DNA of 64,000 nt. It comes from Cellulomonas taurus (GTDB taxonomy: Bacteria; Actinomycetota; Actinomycetes; Actinomycetales; Cellulomonadaceae). The first letter of the stretch is position 1. The number at the start of each line of letters is the position of its first letter. Shown here one piece after another: positions 41,637 to 52,110 of this stretch. The DNA is taken from positions 248,001-312,000 of the forward strand of contig NZ_CP051884.1 in assembly GCF_012931845.1 (NCBI RefSeq), in the 5' to 3' direction. The notes under the pieces are model-generated. The model searched no databases. It worked only from the letters and a program-made list of their open reading frames with translations, and was not told the origin of the DNA. The position numbers and the translations under genes were made by a program.

Positions 41637-42374
41637 TCAGCCGCGCTCGATCAGCTCCGCGACCAGGTCAGGCACCGCGTCCTCGATCGGTGTCCGGATC
41701 ACCCGGCTGGCGTGGTGGTCGTAGGGCGTCGGCTCCGCGTTCACGATGATGACCTCCGCACCGGACTCCGCCGCGATCCCGGTCAGGCTCGCCACCGGCT
41801 GCACGGTCAGCGTGCTGCCGATCGCCACGAAGACGTCCGCGTCCTGCGCGGCGGCGATCGCCCGGCCCAGGGCGTCCTCCGGCAGCCGCTCGCCGAAGTA
41901 CACGACATCCGGCTTCAGGATGCCGCCGCACTCCAGGCAGTCGGGGTCGCCGTTCCGGTCGAGTCGCGCCAGCACCGCCGACGTCGCCTGACGAGCGCCG
42001 CAGCGCAGGCAGCTGGTGGTGCGCAGTCCGCCGTGCAGCTCGATCACGGGGGAGTCGTGCCCGGCCGCCTGGTGCAGGCCGTCGAAGTTCTGGGTGAGCA
42101 CCGCCTCCAGCAGCTCGGCGCGCTCCAGCTCGACCAGCGCGCGGTGCGCTGCCGAGGGGGTGGCGGTCCACGCGGGGTGATCGCGCCACATCGCCCACCC
42201 GGCCCGCCGCACCGCCGGGTCGTTCACCAGCCGGTCGATCTCCAGCAGCTCGGCCTGGTCCGGGTGCCGAGTCCAGGTGCCCTCCGGACCTCGGAAGTCC
42301 GGGATGCCGGAGCCGGTGGAGATCCCGGCACCGGTGAGGACGGTGATGTGCGAGCCAGGGCGACGCTGATGCAT
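41637..42374 (-). CDS. Sir2-family NAD-dependent deacylase
   Basis: A 245-aa sirtuin. NAD binding: [16 protein letters not shown] (about 14-29) and TQNFDGLH; catalytic His in ELHGGLR; a zinc site with CLRCG and CLECGG. Sirtuins remove acyl groups from Lys with formation of O-acyl-ADP-ribose, the kind of product the macro-domain enzyme at 14934 can hydrolyse. In many bacteria they reactivate acetyl-CoA synthetase, encoded here at 45192. ATG 42374 is preferred over an ATG 36 bases upstream. Confidence 0.93.
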   Translation of the reverse strand: MHQRRPGSHITVLTGAGISTGSGIPDFRGPEGTWTRHPDQAELLEIDRLVNDPAVRRAGWAMWRDHPAWTATPSAAHRALVELERAELLEAVLTQNFDGLHQAAGHDSPVIELHGGLRTTSCLRCGARQATSAVLARLDRNGDPDCLECGGILKPDVVYFGERLPEDALGRAIAAAQDADVFVAIGSTLTVQPVASLTGIAAESGAEVIIVNAEPTPYDHHASRVIRTPIEDAVPDLVAELIERG

Positions 42375-42429
42375 GGCACGACTCTGCTCCTGCCCGCCCC
42401 GCCCGGCCAAGTCGACCCGGCGCGGCGGT

Positions 42430-42455
42430 GGGTGCGGACGGCCATGTCCGCACCC
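42430..42455 (-). terminator. Terminator after the small secreted protein gene
   Basis: GGGTGCGGAC (42430-42439) pairs perfectly with GTCCGCACCC (42446-42455), loop GGCCAT; it separates this gene from sir2. Confidence 0.75.
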
Positions 42456-42464
42456 GCCGGTGGA

Positions 42465-42728
42465 TCAGCCCTTGTACAGCACCGTGTAGCCCCACGTGCC
42501 GTTCGCGTAGCGCACACAGTCCTGGCCACCGTGGACGGTGCCACCGCGGCCGGCCAGGACGCCGAGGAACATCGACCGCGACAGTTCGCAGACCGCCTGC
42601 GACGGGTGCCCGTTCGACACGTGCAGTTGGGGGTCGGCGGCCGACGCGGCGGCAGGGGCGGCCAGGCCGAGGCCGGCGGTGAGCATGAGGGCTGCGGCTG
42701 CGGTCGTGACGCGCTGACGGAGCTTCAT
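42465..42728 (-). CDS. Small secreted protein with one disulfide
   Basis: An 87-aa protein with a Sec signal peptide (about 1-30, ALMLTAGLGLAAPAAASA) and a mature part of about 57 residues with two Cys (AVCELS, QDCVRYANGTWG), probably one disulfide. Family not recognised; the compact size and single disulfide would fit a small inhibitor or a cell-wall-associated peptide. ATG 42728 has GGAGGA four bases upstream. Confidence 0.8.
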   Translation of the reverse strand: MKLRQRVTTAAAALMLTAGLGLAAPAAASAADPQLHVSNGHPSQAVCELSRSMFLGVLAGRGGTVHGGQDCVRYANGTWGYTVLYKG

Positions 42729-42804
42729 CTGTCCTCCAAGGTCCGGTTGGGTCGGTCTCACCCACCGTTCCAGACCTCTGTGACCTTCACCACTGCGGGC
42801 GCCG

Positions 42805-43569
42805 TCAGCGGCCGCGGCGCTTCCCCCCACCCGGGCGCCCCGGCTGCCGACGGGACGACTGCCCGGGCTTCGCGGCCCGACCGGGCTTCCCGGTCCCGGA
42901 CCTCGCGGGTGCGCCCGCACTCGGCTTCCTGGTGCGCTCCGGTTCCGCCGGGGCGGTGGTGCGTCCGCGCGAGCTGTTGGCGGTGCGGCCACGGATGATG
43001 CCGATCAGTTCCTCGATCAGCGGGTCGTCCTCCCGTGCGCGGGCCCAGGCGAGGGCGGCCTGGCTGGTCGGCGCCTCGGTGATCGGCCGGTAGGTGAGGT
43101 CCTTGCGGTGGTGCAGCCGGGCCAACGACATCGGGACGATCAGCAGGCCGACCCCGGAGGCGACCAGCTCGACGGCGTCGGCGGTGGTGTCCGGGGTGGG
43201 CAGCAGGGAGGGTTCGCCGGGCGGGGTGGTCCAGCGGATCACGTCGTCGGCCGGGGTGATCAGGGTCTCCTCGGCCAGGTCCTCGGCGGTGAGCTGGTCC
43301 AGGGCGGTGAGCAGGTGGTCCTTGGGCAGGACGACCACCGTGACCTCGGTGAACAGCGGGATGGCATGCAGGGTGTCCCGGTCCACCGGGAGCCGGAGCA
43401 GGGCGGCGTCGGCCTCGCCGGCGACCAGTGCCGGACCCGCCTCGGCGTCGGTGAGCTGGAGCAGGGTGAGCGGGTGGTCGGGCAGCCGCTCGGCCCAGGT
43501 ACGAGTCCACGAGGTGGGCTGCATCCCGGGGGTGAGAGCGAGCCGGAAGTGCTGGTCCGGGGTGGTCAT
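42805..43569 (-). CDS. LysR-type substrate-binding domain without DNA-binding domain
   Basis: A 254-aa protein whose first about 185 residues form a LysR effector-binding domain (FRLALTPGMQPTS, VDRDTLHAIPLFTE, GVGLLIVPMSLARLHHR). The N-terminal helix-turn-helix of LysR regulators is absent, and the frame upstream is occupied by a hairpin and the symporter gene, so this is not a mis-called start. The last about 60 residues are basic, rich in Arg, Gly, Pro and Ser. It may bind a small ligand and act through a partner or through its basic tail. Its ribosome site overlaps a 15-bp hairpin. Confidence 0.75.
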   Translation of the reverse strand: MTTPDQHFRLALTPGMQPTSWTRTWAERLPDHPLTLLQLTDAEAGPALVAGEADAALLRLPVDRDTLHAIPLFTEVTVVVLPKDHLLTALDQLTAEDLAEETLITPADDVIRWTTPPGEPSLLPTPDTTADAVELVASGVGLLIVPMSLARLHHRKDLTYRPITEAPTSQAALAWARAREDDPLIEELIGIIRGRTANSSRGRTTAPAEPERTRKPSAGAPARSGTGKPGRAAKPGQSSRRQPGRPGGGKRRGR

Positions 43570-43583
43570 GACGTCGGCGGTCC

Positions 43584-43626
43584 TTCCGGTCGCTGGCCGG
43601 TCCAGGGTAGTGGCCAGCGACCGGAA
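43584..43626 (-). terminator. 15-bp hairpin between symporter and LysR-like genes
   Basis: TTCCGGTCGCTGGCC (43584-43598) pairs perfectly with GGCCAGCGACCGGAA (43612-43626). It ends the symporter transcript, and its downstream arm on the minus strand includes the GGAAGGA ribosome site of the LysR-like gene. Confidence 0.7.
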
Positions 43627-43631
43627 GTACG

Positions 43632-44999
43632 TCAGTGGGCGCCGACCGGCTCGGGGGCGACCGGCGCCGCGTCCTCCTCGGTGAACAGGTCCTCGGCCTG
43701 GGCGCGGTCGTACTGGGCGCGGTCGAGGATGCCCTCCCGCTTGGCGACGATGGTCGGTACCAGGGTCTGCCCGGCGACGTTCACCGCGGTGCGGCCCATG
43801 TCCAGGATCGGGTCGATGGCCAGCAGCAGCCCGACGCCCGCCAGCGGCAGCCCCAGGGTGGACAGGGTCAGGGTGAGCATCACGATCGCGCCGGTCAGCC
43901 CGGCGGTGGCGGCCGAGCCGACCACGGAGACGAAGGCGATCAGCACGTAGTCCCAGAACGACAGGTCGATGCCGAAGATCTGCGCCACGAAGATCGCCGA
44001 GATCGCCGGGTAGATCGAGGCGCAGCCGTCCATCTTGGTGGTCGCGGCCAGCGGCACCGCGAAGGAGGCGTACTCCGACGGCACGCCCAGGTTGCGCTCG
44101 GTGACCCGCTGGGTGACCGGCAGGGTGCCGATCGACGACCGGGACACGAAGGCGAGCTGGATCGCGGGCCAGGCGCCACGGAACCAGCGCGTGATGCTCA
44201 GGCCGTTCGTCCGCAGGATGACCGGGTAGACCACGAACAGCACCAGGGCGAGGCCGATGTACACCGCGATGGCGAACCGGCCCAGCGAGGCCAGCGACTC
44301 CCAGCCGTAGGACTCGACCGCGTGCCCGACCAGGCCCAGGGTGCCCAGCGGGGCCAGCCGGATGATCCACCACAGCACCCGCTGGATCACGGTGAGGGCG
44401 CTCTGCACGAAGGACAGGAACGGCTCGGCCTTGGCGCCGGTGCGCAGCACGGCGATGCCGATCACGATCGCGATGATCACGATCTGCAGCACGTTGAAGC
44501 TCAGCGAGGTGCTCAGGCTGCCGTCGTCGGCCGCGCTGGTGTTCGCGGTCAGGCCGAGCGGGTTACCGGGGATCAGACCGTCCAGGAAGTCCAGCCAGGA
44601 CCCGGTGCGGCCCGCCTCGTAGCCCTGGTCGGCCGACAGCGTGGTGTGCCGACCCGGTTGCAGGATCAGGCCGAGACCGATGCCGATCACCACCGAGACC
44701 AGCGCGGTGACCGCGAACCAGCCCAGGGTGCGGGCGGCGAGGCGGGCGCCGTTGGTGACGTTCCGCAGGTTGGCGACCGAGGCGACGATCGCGGTGAAGA
44801 TCAGCGGCGGGACGATGGCCCGCAGCAGGGTGACGAAGGACGACCCGATGGTGTCCAGGGTGGTGGCGAGCCAGTTCGGCGAGTCGTCGGCGGCGGGGCC
44901 GATCGCCAGGGCCACCCAGCCGAGGGCGACGCCCAGGACCAGGGCGGCGATGATCTGGAAGCCGAAGTTGCCGAGCACGGAGCGCAGGCGCGAGGACAT
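43632..44999 (-). CDS. Sodium symporter of the DAACS family, TcyP-like (cystine)
   Basis: A 455-aa secondary transporter with eight membrane helices and two re-entrant loops. Its fingerprints fit the L-cystine transporter TcyP better than glutamate or dicarboxylate carriers: AFVSRSSIGTLP, KMDGCASIYPAISA and PILDMGRTAVNVAGQ, where TcyP has SRSSAGAMP-like, GCAGIYPA and PLIDMGRTALNVSG. The C-terminal 40 residues are acidic. Importantly, a 23-codon leader peptide with a Cys codon near its end lies upstream, a known hallmark of cysteine-controlled attenuation in actinobacteria. Together these suggest cystine uptake. ATG 44999 with AGGACC-type site; the following gene is separated by a hairpin. Confidence 0.85.
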   Translation of the reverse strand: MSSRLRSVLGNFGFQIIAALVLGVALGWVALAIGPAADDSPNWLATTLDTIGSSFVTLLRAIVPPLIFTAIVASVANLRNVTNGARLAARTLGWFAVTALVSVVIGIGLGLILQPGRHTTLSADQGYEAGRTGSWLDFLDGLIPGNPLGLTANTSAADDGSLSTSLSFNVLQIVIIAIVIGIAVLRTGAKAEPFLSFVQSALTVIQRVLWWIIRLAPLGTLGLVGHAVESYGWESLASLGRFAIAVYIGLALVLFVVYPVILRTNGLSITRWFRGAWPAIQLAFVSRSSIGTLPVTQRVTERNLGVPSEYASFAVPLAATTKMDGCASIYPAISAIFVAQIFGIDLSFWDYVLIAFVSVVGSAATAGLTGAIVMLTLTLSTLGLPLAGVGLLLAIDPILDMGRTAVNVAGQTLVPTIVAKREGILDRAQYDRAQAEDLFTEEDAAPVAPEPVGAH

Positions 45000-45051
45000 G
45001 AGGACCTTTCAAGCGTGGTGCGGTGAGCTGATGTCGGAGCTGGAAGAACGC

Positions 45052-45123
45052 TCAACGACACAGCGCGCTGGCCACGCGGCGCAGGTCGACGGCACGACGC
45101 GTGGTGAGGTCCACCCCGGTCAT
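45052..45123 (-). CDS. 23-aa cis-acting leader peptide (Cys attenuator type)
   Basis: A short frame upstream of the TcyP-like symporter: ATG 45123 after an AGGGGGG ribosome site, stop TGA at 45054-45052, 52 bases before the symporter's ATG. The product opens MTGVDLTTRR and ends RRVASALCR, with AVDLRRVAS in between. This pattern (TRRxVDLxRVxxxxCR) is that of the actinobacterial putative leader peptides found upstream of sulfur- and cysteine-linked genes. Ribosome pausing at the Cys codon when charged tRNA-Cys is scarce would alter downstream expression. Confidence 0.82.
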   Translation of the reverse strand: MTGVDLTTRRAVDLRRVASALCR

Positions 45124-45144
45124 CTCGCCCCCCTGATCCTCGCT

Positions 45145-45180
45145 GCGGTCCGGAGCAGTCTAGGCACTGCTCCGGACCGC
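45145..45180 (-). terminator. Terminator after acetyl-CoA synthetase gene
   Basis: GCGGTCCGGAGCAGT (45145-45159) pairs perfectly with ACTGCTCCGGACCGC (45166-45180), loop CTAGGC. It separates acs from the leader peptide and symporter unit. Confidence 0.82.
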
Positions 45181-45191
45181 GCGCAGGGTGT

Positions 45192-47195
45192 TCAGTCGGC
45201 GGGACGGGCCAGCCCCTGCTGGATCAGGTCCATCACCGAGGCATCGGCCAGGGTGGTGGCGTCCCCGACCTGCCGGTGCTCGGCGACATCGCGCAGCAGA
45301 CGGCGCATGATCTTGCCGGATCGGGTCTTCGGCAGCTCCGGCACCACCAGGACGGTGCGGGGCTTGGCGATCGGTCCGATCAGCTTGGCGACATGGGCGC
45401 GCAGTTCCTCGCCGACGGTCTCCGGGTCGGTCCGGGCGTCACCGCGCAGGATCACGAAGGCGACCACGGCCTGACCGGTGGTGTCGTCGGCGGCTCCGAC
45501 CACCGCCGCCTCCGCGACCGCCGGATGCGCGACCAGGGCGGATTCGATCTCGGTGGTGGACAGCCGGTGACCGGACACGTTCATCACGTCGTCCACCCGG
45601 CCGAGCAGCCAGATGTCACCGTCCTCGTCCTTCTTGGCCCCGTCCCCGGCGAAGTAGATCCCCGGGAACCGGGACCAGTAGGTGTCCTCGAAGCGCTGCT
45701 GGTCGCCCCAGATGCCGCGGAGCATGGCCGGCCAGGGTTCGGTCAGCACCAGGTAGCCACCGGCGCCGTTCGGCACCTCCTGGGCGTCGTCGTCGATCAC
45801 GGTGGCGGCGATGCCGGGCAACGGGACCTGGGCGGAGCCGGGCTTGGTGGCGGTGACCCCGGGCAGCGGGCTGATCATGATCGCGCCGGTCTCGGTCTGC
45901 CACCAGGTGTCCACCACCGGGGTGCGATCGGCGCCGATCACCCGGCGGTACCAGGTCCAGGCCTCGGGGTTGATCGGTTCGCCGACCGACCCGAGCACCC
46001 GCAGGCTGGACAGGTCGCGGGCGGCCGGGATGTCCTCGCCCCACTTCATGCAGGTACGGATCGCGGTCGGCGCGGTATAGAGGATTGACACCCGGTACTT
46101 CTGCACGATGTCCCACCAGCGGCCCTTGTCCGGGGTATCCGGGGTGCCCTCGTAGATCACCTGGGTCGCGCCGTTCACCAGCGGGCCGTAGACCACGTAG
46201 GTGTGCCCGGTGATCCAGCCGACGTCGGCGGTGCACCAGTAGACGTCGGTCTCCGGCTTGAGGTCGAAGACGTTGCGGTGGGTCCAGGCGGCCTGGGTGA
46301 GGTAGCCGCCGGTGGTGTGGAAGATGCCCTTCGGCTTCCCGGTGGTGCCGGAGGTGTAGAGGATGAACAGCGGGTGCTCCGCCTCGACCGGCACCGCCTC
46401 GTGCTCCGCGCTCGCGCCGTCCACCACGTCGCGCCACCACAGGTCCCGGCCGTCGGTCCAGTCGACCTCCTGCCCGGTGCGGCGGACCACCAGGACGGTG
46501 CGGACGATCTCCCCGCTGCCCTCCGCCAGCGCCTCGTCCACCGTCGACTTCAGCGCGCTCGGGTTGCCGCGCCGGTAGCCGCCGTCCGCGGTGATCACCA
46601 GCTTGGCGTCCGCGTCCACGATCCGGGAGTGCAGGGCCTGGGCGGAGAAGCCGCCGAAGACCACCGAGTGCGGGGCGCCGATCCGGGCGCAGGCGAGCAT
46701 CGCGATCACCGCCTCCGGGATCAGCGGCAGGTAGATCGCCACCCGGTCACCGGTGCGCACCCCCAGATCGGTCAGCGCGTTGGCCGTCTTGCACACCTCG
46801 CGCAGCAGGTCGGCGTAGGTCAGGGTGCGGGTGTCGCCGGGCTCGCCCTCGAAGTGCAGCGCCACCCGGTCCCCGTGGCCCGCGGCGACGTGCCGGTCCA
46901 GGGCGTTGTAGGCGGCGTTGAGGGTGCCGTCGGCGAACCAGCGGGCGACCGGCGCCTGCGACCAGTCGAGGGTCTGGGAGAACGGTGTCGCCCAGTCGAG
47001 CAGGCTCCGTGCCTGGTCGGCCCAGAAGTCGAGCCGGTCGGCATTGGCCCAGGCGTAGACCTCGGCGTGGGCGTTCGCCTGGGCGGCGAACTCCGGGTCG
47101 GGGGCGAAACGACGGTCCTCGGCGAGCAGGTTCTCCAGCCCCGGGCGGGCAGGGGTCGGCTGGCCGGTGGTGTCGTCGGTGTTGTGCAGGACCAC
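45192..47195 (-). CDS. acsA: Acetyl-CoA synthetase
   Basis: A 667-aa AMP-forming acetate-CoA ligase: acetate + ATP + CoA to acetyl-CoA + AMP + PPi, in the cytoplasm. The AMP-binding P-loop is [12 protein letters not shown] (about 258-269), with WWQTETG in the active site and the C-terminal [11 protein letters not shown] holding the Lys that is inactivated by acetylation; a Sir2 gene at 41637 could reverse it. GTG 47195 has GGGAGGA five bases upstream. Length and order of motifs are normal. Confidence 0.97.
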   Translation of the reverse strand: MVLHNTDDTTGQPTPARPGLENLLAEDRRFAPDPEFAAQANAHAEVYAWANADRLDFWADQARSLLDWATPFSQTLDWSQAPVARWFADGTLNAAYNALDRHVAAGHGDRVALHFEGEPGDTRTLTYADLLREVCKTANALTDLGVRTGDRVAIYLPLIPEAVIAMLACARIGAPHSVVFGGFSAQALHSRIVDADAKLVITADGGYRRGNPSALKSTVDEALAEGSGEIVRTVLVVRRTGQEVDWTDGRDLWWRDVVDGASAEHEAVPVEAEHPLFILYTSGTTGKPKGIFHTTGGYLTQAAWTHRNVFDLKPETDVYWCTADVGWITGHTYVVYGPLVNGATQVIYEGTPDTPDKGRWWDIVQKYRVSILYTAPTAIRTCMKWGEDIPAARDLSSLRVLGSVGEPINPEAWTWYRRVIGADRTPVVDTWWQTETGAIMISPLPGVTATKPGSAQVPLPGIAATVIDDDAQEVPNGAGGYLVLTEPWPAMLRGIWGDQQRFEDTYWSRFPGIYFAGDGAKKDEDGDIWLLGRVDDVMNVSGHRLSTTEIESALVAHPAVAEAAVVGAADDTTGQAVVAFVILRGDARTDPETVGEELRAHVAKLIGPIAKPRTVLVVPELPKTRSGKIMRRLLRDVAEHRQVGDATTLADASVMDLIQQGLARPAD

Positions 47196-47257
47196 GGTGT
47201 CCTCCCAGCGTGCGGCAGCGCGACGGTCGTCATCGACCGCCGTTCAGCACCTTACTG

Positions 47258-47269
47258 GGACCTAGGTCC
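47258..47269. promoter_or_regulatory. 12-bp palindrome GGACCTAGGTCC upstream of acs
   Basis: A perfect palindrome 62 bases before the acs start that also contains the stop codon of the membrane-protein gene. A possible operator for acs. Confidence 0.35.
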
Positions 47270-48392
47270 TATTGGGCACCGCACGGGCGAATCGATGACG
47301 ATGCAGCACAGCGCACACGATCCCGGTCGCCAGCAGCAGCGCACCGACCACGAACAGGGTGCCCGAGGTGGCCACCACCACCGTGCGCTCCACCGAACCC
47401 CGGGTGCCGTCGGTGGCGAGCCAGGACACCGTGTCGGCATGGGTGGTCGCGGGCACGTAGAGATACACCACGCCGATCACGGTGCTCAGCAGCCCGGCGG
47501 TCACCGGCGCGGCGGCCGACCACAGCCCGGCGGCGATCAGCGCCGCCAGGACCAGCACCCCGAGGGTCACCAGCACCACACCCAGCGGGTCGTAGGAGGC
47601 GTCCCAGCCCGGCGCCTGCACGCCGAGGATCCGGGACTGGCCGAACAGCACGAGCCAGACCCCGACCGCGCCGACGACCAGGCCGACCAGCAGTCCGAGC
47701 AGCAACCGGCCGACACCCCCGCGTCGCGGGGCCTCGACCGGCACCGACTCGGCGACCGGGCGTTCGACCGGCGGCTGCTCGGTGGCCTGGCCCGGCGGGA
47801 CGAGGACGGTGTGCTCCGGCACCTCGGCCGTCGCATCACCGAGCGGCACCTGGTCGTCCGAGGGGCCGGTGCCGGGCAGATCGGGGTACGGGACGGCGGG
47901 CGGCGGGGTGGTCCCGTAGCCGGTGGGCGCGGTCAGCGGGCTGTCGTAGTCCGAACGGAAGCTGGTGCGGCGCACGGCGGCGGACTCGCGCGGACCCGGC
48001 TCGGCGGGCGGGACCGGCGGCAGGTCGTCCAGCGGTGCGTGCAGCGGGGCGTCCAGGGGCGGCAACGTGGTGGTCGGCGCGGTGTCGGGACGGACCGGGT
48101 CCCCGGCGGCGGACACGTGCGGGTAGTCGTCCTCCGGCGACGGCTCCGGCGGCACCGGGGTCGGCCGCGCCTGGAGGTGGGCGCCCCGGCCGGGGGTGGT
48201 GGTCGGCGCCTCGTCGGGCTGCTTCTGTCCGGGCTGCGCCTCGTCGGGCCGCGGGTCGGCGGGCTTGTCGGTGGCCGACCCGGGGTGCGCGGACGTGTCC
48301 TGGTCGGCGGTGGTGTCCGGGGTCACCGGCGACTCCGGGTCGGGGGTGGTGCCGGGACGGGTCTCGTCCTTCGGGGTCGGGGTGGTGCTCAT
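47262..48392 (-). CDS. Membrane protein with Pro/Thr-rich N-terminal half
   Basis: A 376-aa protein. Residues 1-215 are low-complexity (Pro, Thr, Asp, Glu), likely cytoplasmic and disordered. Residues 222-370 hold four membrane helices with GVGRLLLGLLVGLVVGAVG first. Family not recognised; similar proteins lie near many actinobacterial acs genes, but no function is proposed. ATG 48392 with GAGGAG seven bases upstream. Confidence 0.75.
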   Translation of the reverse strand: MSTTPTPKDETRPGTTPDPESPVTPDTTADQDTSAHPGSATDKPADPRPDEAQPGQKQPDEAPTTTPGRGAHLQARPTPVPPEPSPEDDYPHVSAAGDPVRPDTAPTTTLPPLDAPLHAPLDDLPPVPPAEPGPRESAAVRRTSFRSDYDSPLTAPTGYGTTPPPAVPYPDLPGTGPSDDQVPLGDATAEVPEHTVLVPPGQATEQPPVERPVAESVPVEAPRRGGVGRLLLGLLVGLVVGAVGVWLVLFGQSRILGVQAPGWDASYDPLGVVLVTLGVLVLAALIAAGLWSAAAPVTAGLLSTVIGVVYLYVPATTHADTVSWLATDGTRGSVERTVVVATSGTLFVVGALLLATGIVCAVLHRHRFARAVPNRT

Positions 48393-48568
48393 CTCGGACT
48401 CCTCGCGGTCGCCACCGGACGTCCCCGGGGCTGATCTCGACCCGTCACTGCCTGATCAGGGGTCTGCGTTCCCCACGACGGTAGGCGGGCGGGCCCCGGA
48501 GCGCGCGGCGGCACGCCCGGATCGGGTCGGACGGGGTCGGTGCGGCACCCGTGGCTGTCGGGACCGGC

Positions 48569-49390
48569 TCAGGCGTCGACGGTCTCCGGGACGCGGGGCT
48601 GCGGGACCGCGGGGGCCGGCGCGGGCGACGCGGCGACCACGTTCGCGGCCCCGACCAGCAGCCCGCCACCGACCAGGTTGCCCAGGCCGACGAACAGCAC
48701 GTTGCGGGCGAACTCGCCGACGGTCGCCCCCGGCACCCCGTCGAACAGCCCGAAGCTGAAGGTGGTCATGTTGGCGACGACGTGATCGAAGCCGGAGGTG
48801 ATGAAGACCATCACGCAGGCGAAGATCACCACGATCTTGGCGACCTCGTTCTGCAACCGGCCGGCACACCAGATCGCCAGGCAAACCATCAGGTTGCAGA
48901 GCACACCGCTGAAGAACAGCTGCACGTTGGTCTCGCCGGCCTTGTGCTCGATCATCCCGGCGATGGCGCGACCGGCGGCGGTGTCGGCGTTCAGGGTGTT
49001 CGAGAAGTGCACGATCGCCGCGAAGACGATCGCGCCGAGCAGGTTCCCGGCCAGGCACGCCAACAGGGTCCACGCGGCGCGGGCGAGGCTGATGGACCGG
49101 CGCAGCACCCCCTGGGTGAAGACCATCATCGCGCTGGTCGCCAGCTCGCCACCGGCCACCACCACGATGGTCAGCGCCACCCCGAAGACCATGCCCTGCA
49201 CCAGCGGTGCCAGACCCGACCCGGCGTCCTTCAACGGCCCACCGGCGGTCACCATGATGACCACGCCGATGCCGATGTACGCCCCGGCGAGCATGGTGTT
49301 CACCAGGTACACCCACGGCCGGCGCGCCAGGTCGGTCTTGGTCCGCGCGGCGCTGGTCTGGTAGTCGAGGTCCTCGGTGACGGTCAGCAC
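48569..49390 (-). CDS. Formate/nitrite transporter-family channel
   Basis: A 273-aa FNT protein with six membrane helices forming a pentameric channel for small monocarboxylates or nitrite. Signatures: NTMLAGAYIGIGV near the start, GGELATSAMMVFTQG, a central LCNLMVCLAIW and the His of GFDHVVANM, all typical. The GTG at 49390 has a weak ribosome site, but no better in-frame start exists. The C-terminus is Pro/Ala-rich. It follows the RNA methyltransferase by 50 bases. Confidence 0.88.
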   Translation of the reverse strand: MLTVTEDLDYQTSAARTKTDLARRPWVYLVNTMLAGAYIGIGVVIMVTAGGPLKDAGSGLAPLVQGMVFGVALTIVVVAGGELATSAMMVFTQGVLRRSISLARAAWTLLACLAGNLLGAIVFAAIVHFSNTLNADTAAGRAIAGMIEHKAGETNVQLFFSGVLCNLMVCLAIWCAGRLQNEVAKIVVIFACVMVFITSGFDHVVANMTTFSFGLFDGVPGATVGEFARNVLFVGLGNLVGGGLLVGAANVVAASPAPAPAVPQPRVPETVDA

Positions 49391-49440
49391 CCGTTCATGG
49401 TCCCGGACCGCGTGCGCGCAGACCTGGGACGAAAAGCCCC

Positions 49441-50571
49441 TCAATCCCGGCGCAGCAGGACGGCGACCTCGTAGTGACCGGTCTGCGGGAACATGTCCAG
49501 CAGCCGGGCGCGCACCGGACGCAGCGAGGGCATCGCCGCCAGGTCCCGGGCCAACGACACGGCGTTGCAGGACGAATACAGCACGTCCCGCACCCCGGAC
49601 GCCTCCAGCCACCCGGCCAGCGGCACCCCGATGCCCCGACGCGGCGGGTTCACGATCACCAGCTCCGGCGGCTCGGCGGCGGACCGCGCGAACTCCGTCG
49701 CATCCCCGGCGGCGAACCGCAGGCCCGGCAGCCCCGACTCGGCCACCGTCTGCTCCGCCGAGGCGATCGCCTCCGCACTCCACTCGATCCCGGTGACCTG
49801 CCGGTCCGGTGCCGCGACGTGCACGGCGAAGCCACCGACCCCGCAGTACAGGTCCCAGACCGTGCGCGGCCCGACCTCCGCCACCCAGTCCCGGCCGGTC
49901 CGGTACAGCGCGGCCGCCACCTCGGTGTTGGTCTGGAAGAAGCTCTGCGGCCGCAGGTGCAGGTCCAGGCCGTTCACCCGCATCCGCAGGGTGTCGTCCT
50001 CGGTGAGCACGATCTCCCGCTCACCCTCCAGCACCGCCTTGTGCTCCGGCAGCACGTTCACCGTCGCCACCCGCAGCCCCGGAAGCTCGGCCCGCAGCGT
50101 CGGCAGGTGCTTGCGGATCCGGGCCAGCGCCTCGGTGCTGCGCAGCACGAACCGCACCATCAGCTCACCGTCCGGCGACTGCGTCACCAGGATGTTCTTC
50201 AGCTCACCGCGGCGGTTCGGCACGTCGTAGGGCACCAACCGGGCCAGCGTGACGAACCGGGCCAACGGGTCGAAGGCCGCCTGCAACTGCGGCGGATACA
50301 GCGGACAGTCCCGCAGGTCCACGCCGCCGCCCGCCGGATCCAGGATGCCCAGCGTCGGAGCGTCGACCGTGCCCGCGACCACCAGCTTCGCCTTGTTGCG
50401 GAAGCCGCTCGGGGCGCTCAGCACCGGGTCCAGCCACTCCAGGCCGGGGGCGGCGATCAGGTCGTGGCAGCGCTGCTGCTTGTCGGCGACCTGTACGGCG
50501 TAGTCCAGCTCGATCAGCGTGCAGCTCCGGCACCGGTGGGCGTCGTAGTGGTGGCAGAGCAGGCGGGGCAC
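49441..50571 (-). CDS. RNA (uracil-5-)-methyltransferase, RlmC/RlmD type
   Basis: A 376-aa SAM-dependent methyltransferase that makes 5-methyluridine in 23S rRNA or tRNA. The N-terminus has iron-sulfur-type cysteines (LLCHHYDAHRCRSC and later RDCPLYPP), then the SAM loop WDLYCGVGGFAVHVA, the motif VNPPRRG, and the catalytic Cys in YSSCNAVSLARDL. The family usually has a TRAM domain; it is absent, as in RlmC. GTG 50571 is leaderless: TACCCT lies seven bases upstream. Confidence 0.9.
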   Translation of the reverse strand: MPRLLCHHYDAHRCRSCTLIELDYAVQVADKQQRCHDLIAAPGLEWLDPVLSAPSGFRNKAKLVVAGTVDAPTLGILDPAGGGVDLRDCPLYPPQLQAAFDPLARFVTLARLVPYDVPNRRGELKNILVTQSPDGELMVRFVLRSTEALARIRKHLPTLRAELPGLRVATVNVLPEHKAVLEGEREIVLTEDDTLRMRVNGLDLHLRPQSFFQTNTEVAAALYRTGRDWVAEVGPRTVWDLYCGVGGFAVHVAAPDRQVTGIEWSAEAIASAEQTVAESGLPGLRFAAGDATEFARSAAEPPELVIVNPPRRGIGVPLAGWLEASGVRDVLYSSCNAVSLARDLAAMPSLRPVRARLLDMFPQTGHYEVAVLLRRD

Positions 50572-50624
50572 GGGGTCCAGGGTACGGAGTGGTACCGCCG
50601 AGGTCGCAGCGCGGACAGAGCGAC

Positions 50625-52058
<1,434 letters not shown>

Positions 52059-52110
52059 GGCCCCCATTGTGTCCTGCATCACGTCCGCCGCATCCCCATA
52101 CCCTGACCAG

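Noticed and set aside
45000-45144. Metabolite riboswitch upstream of the symporter
   Set aside because: I could not match a known aptamer; the leader-peptide frame explains the sequence better.
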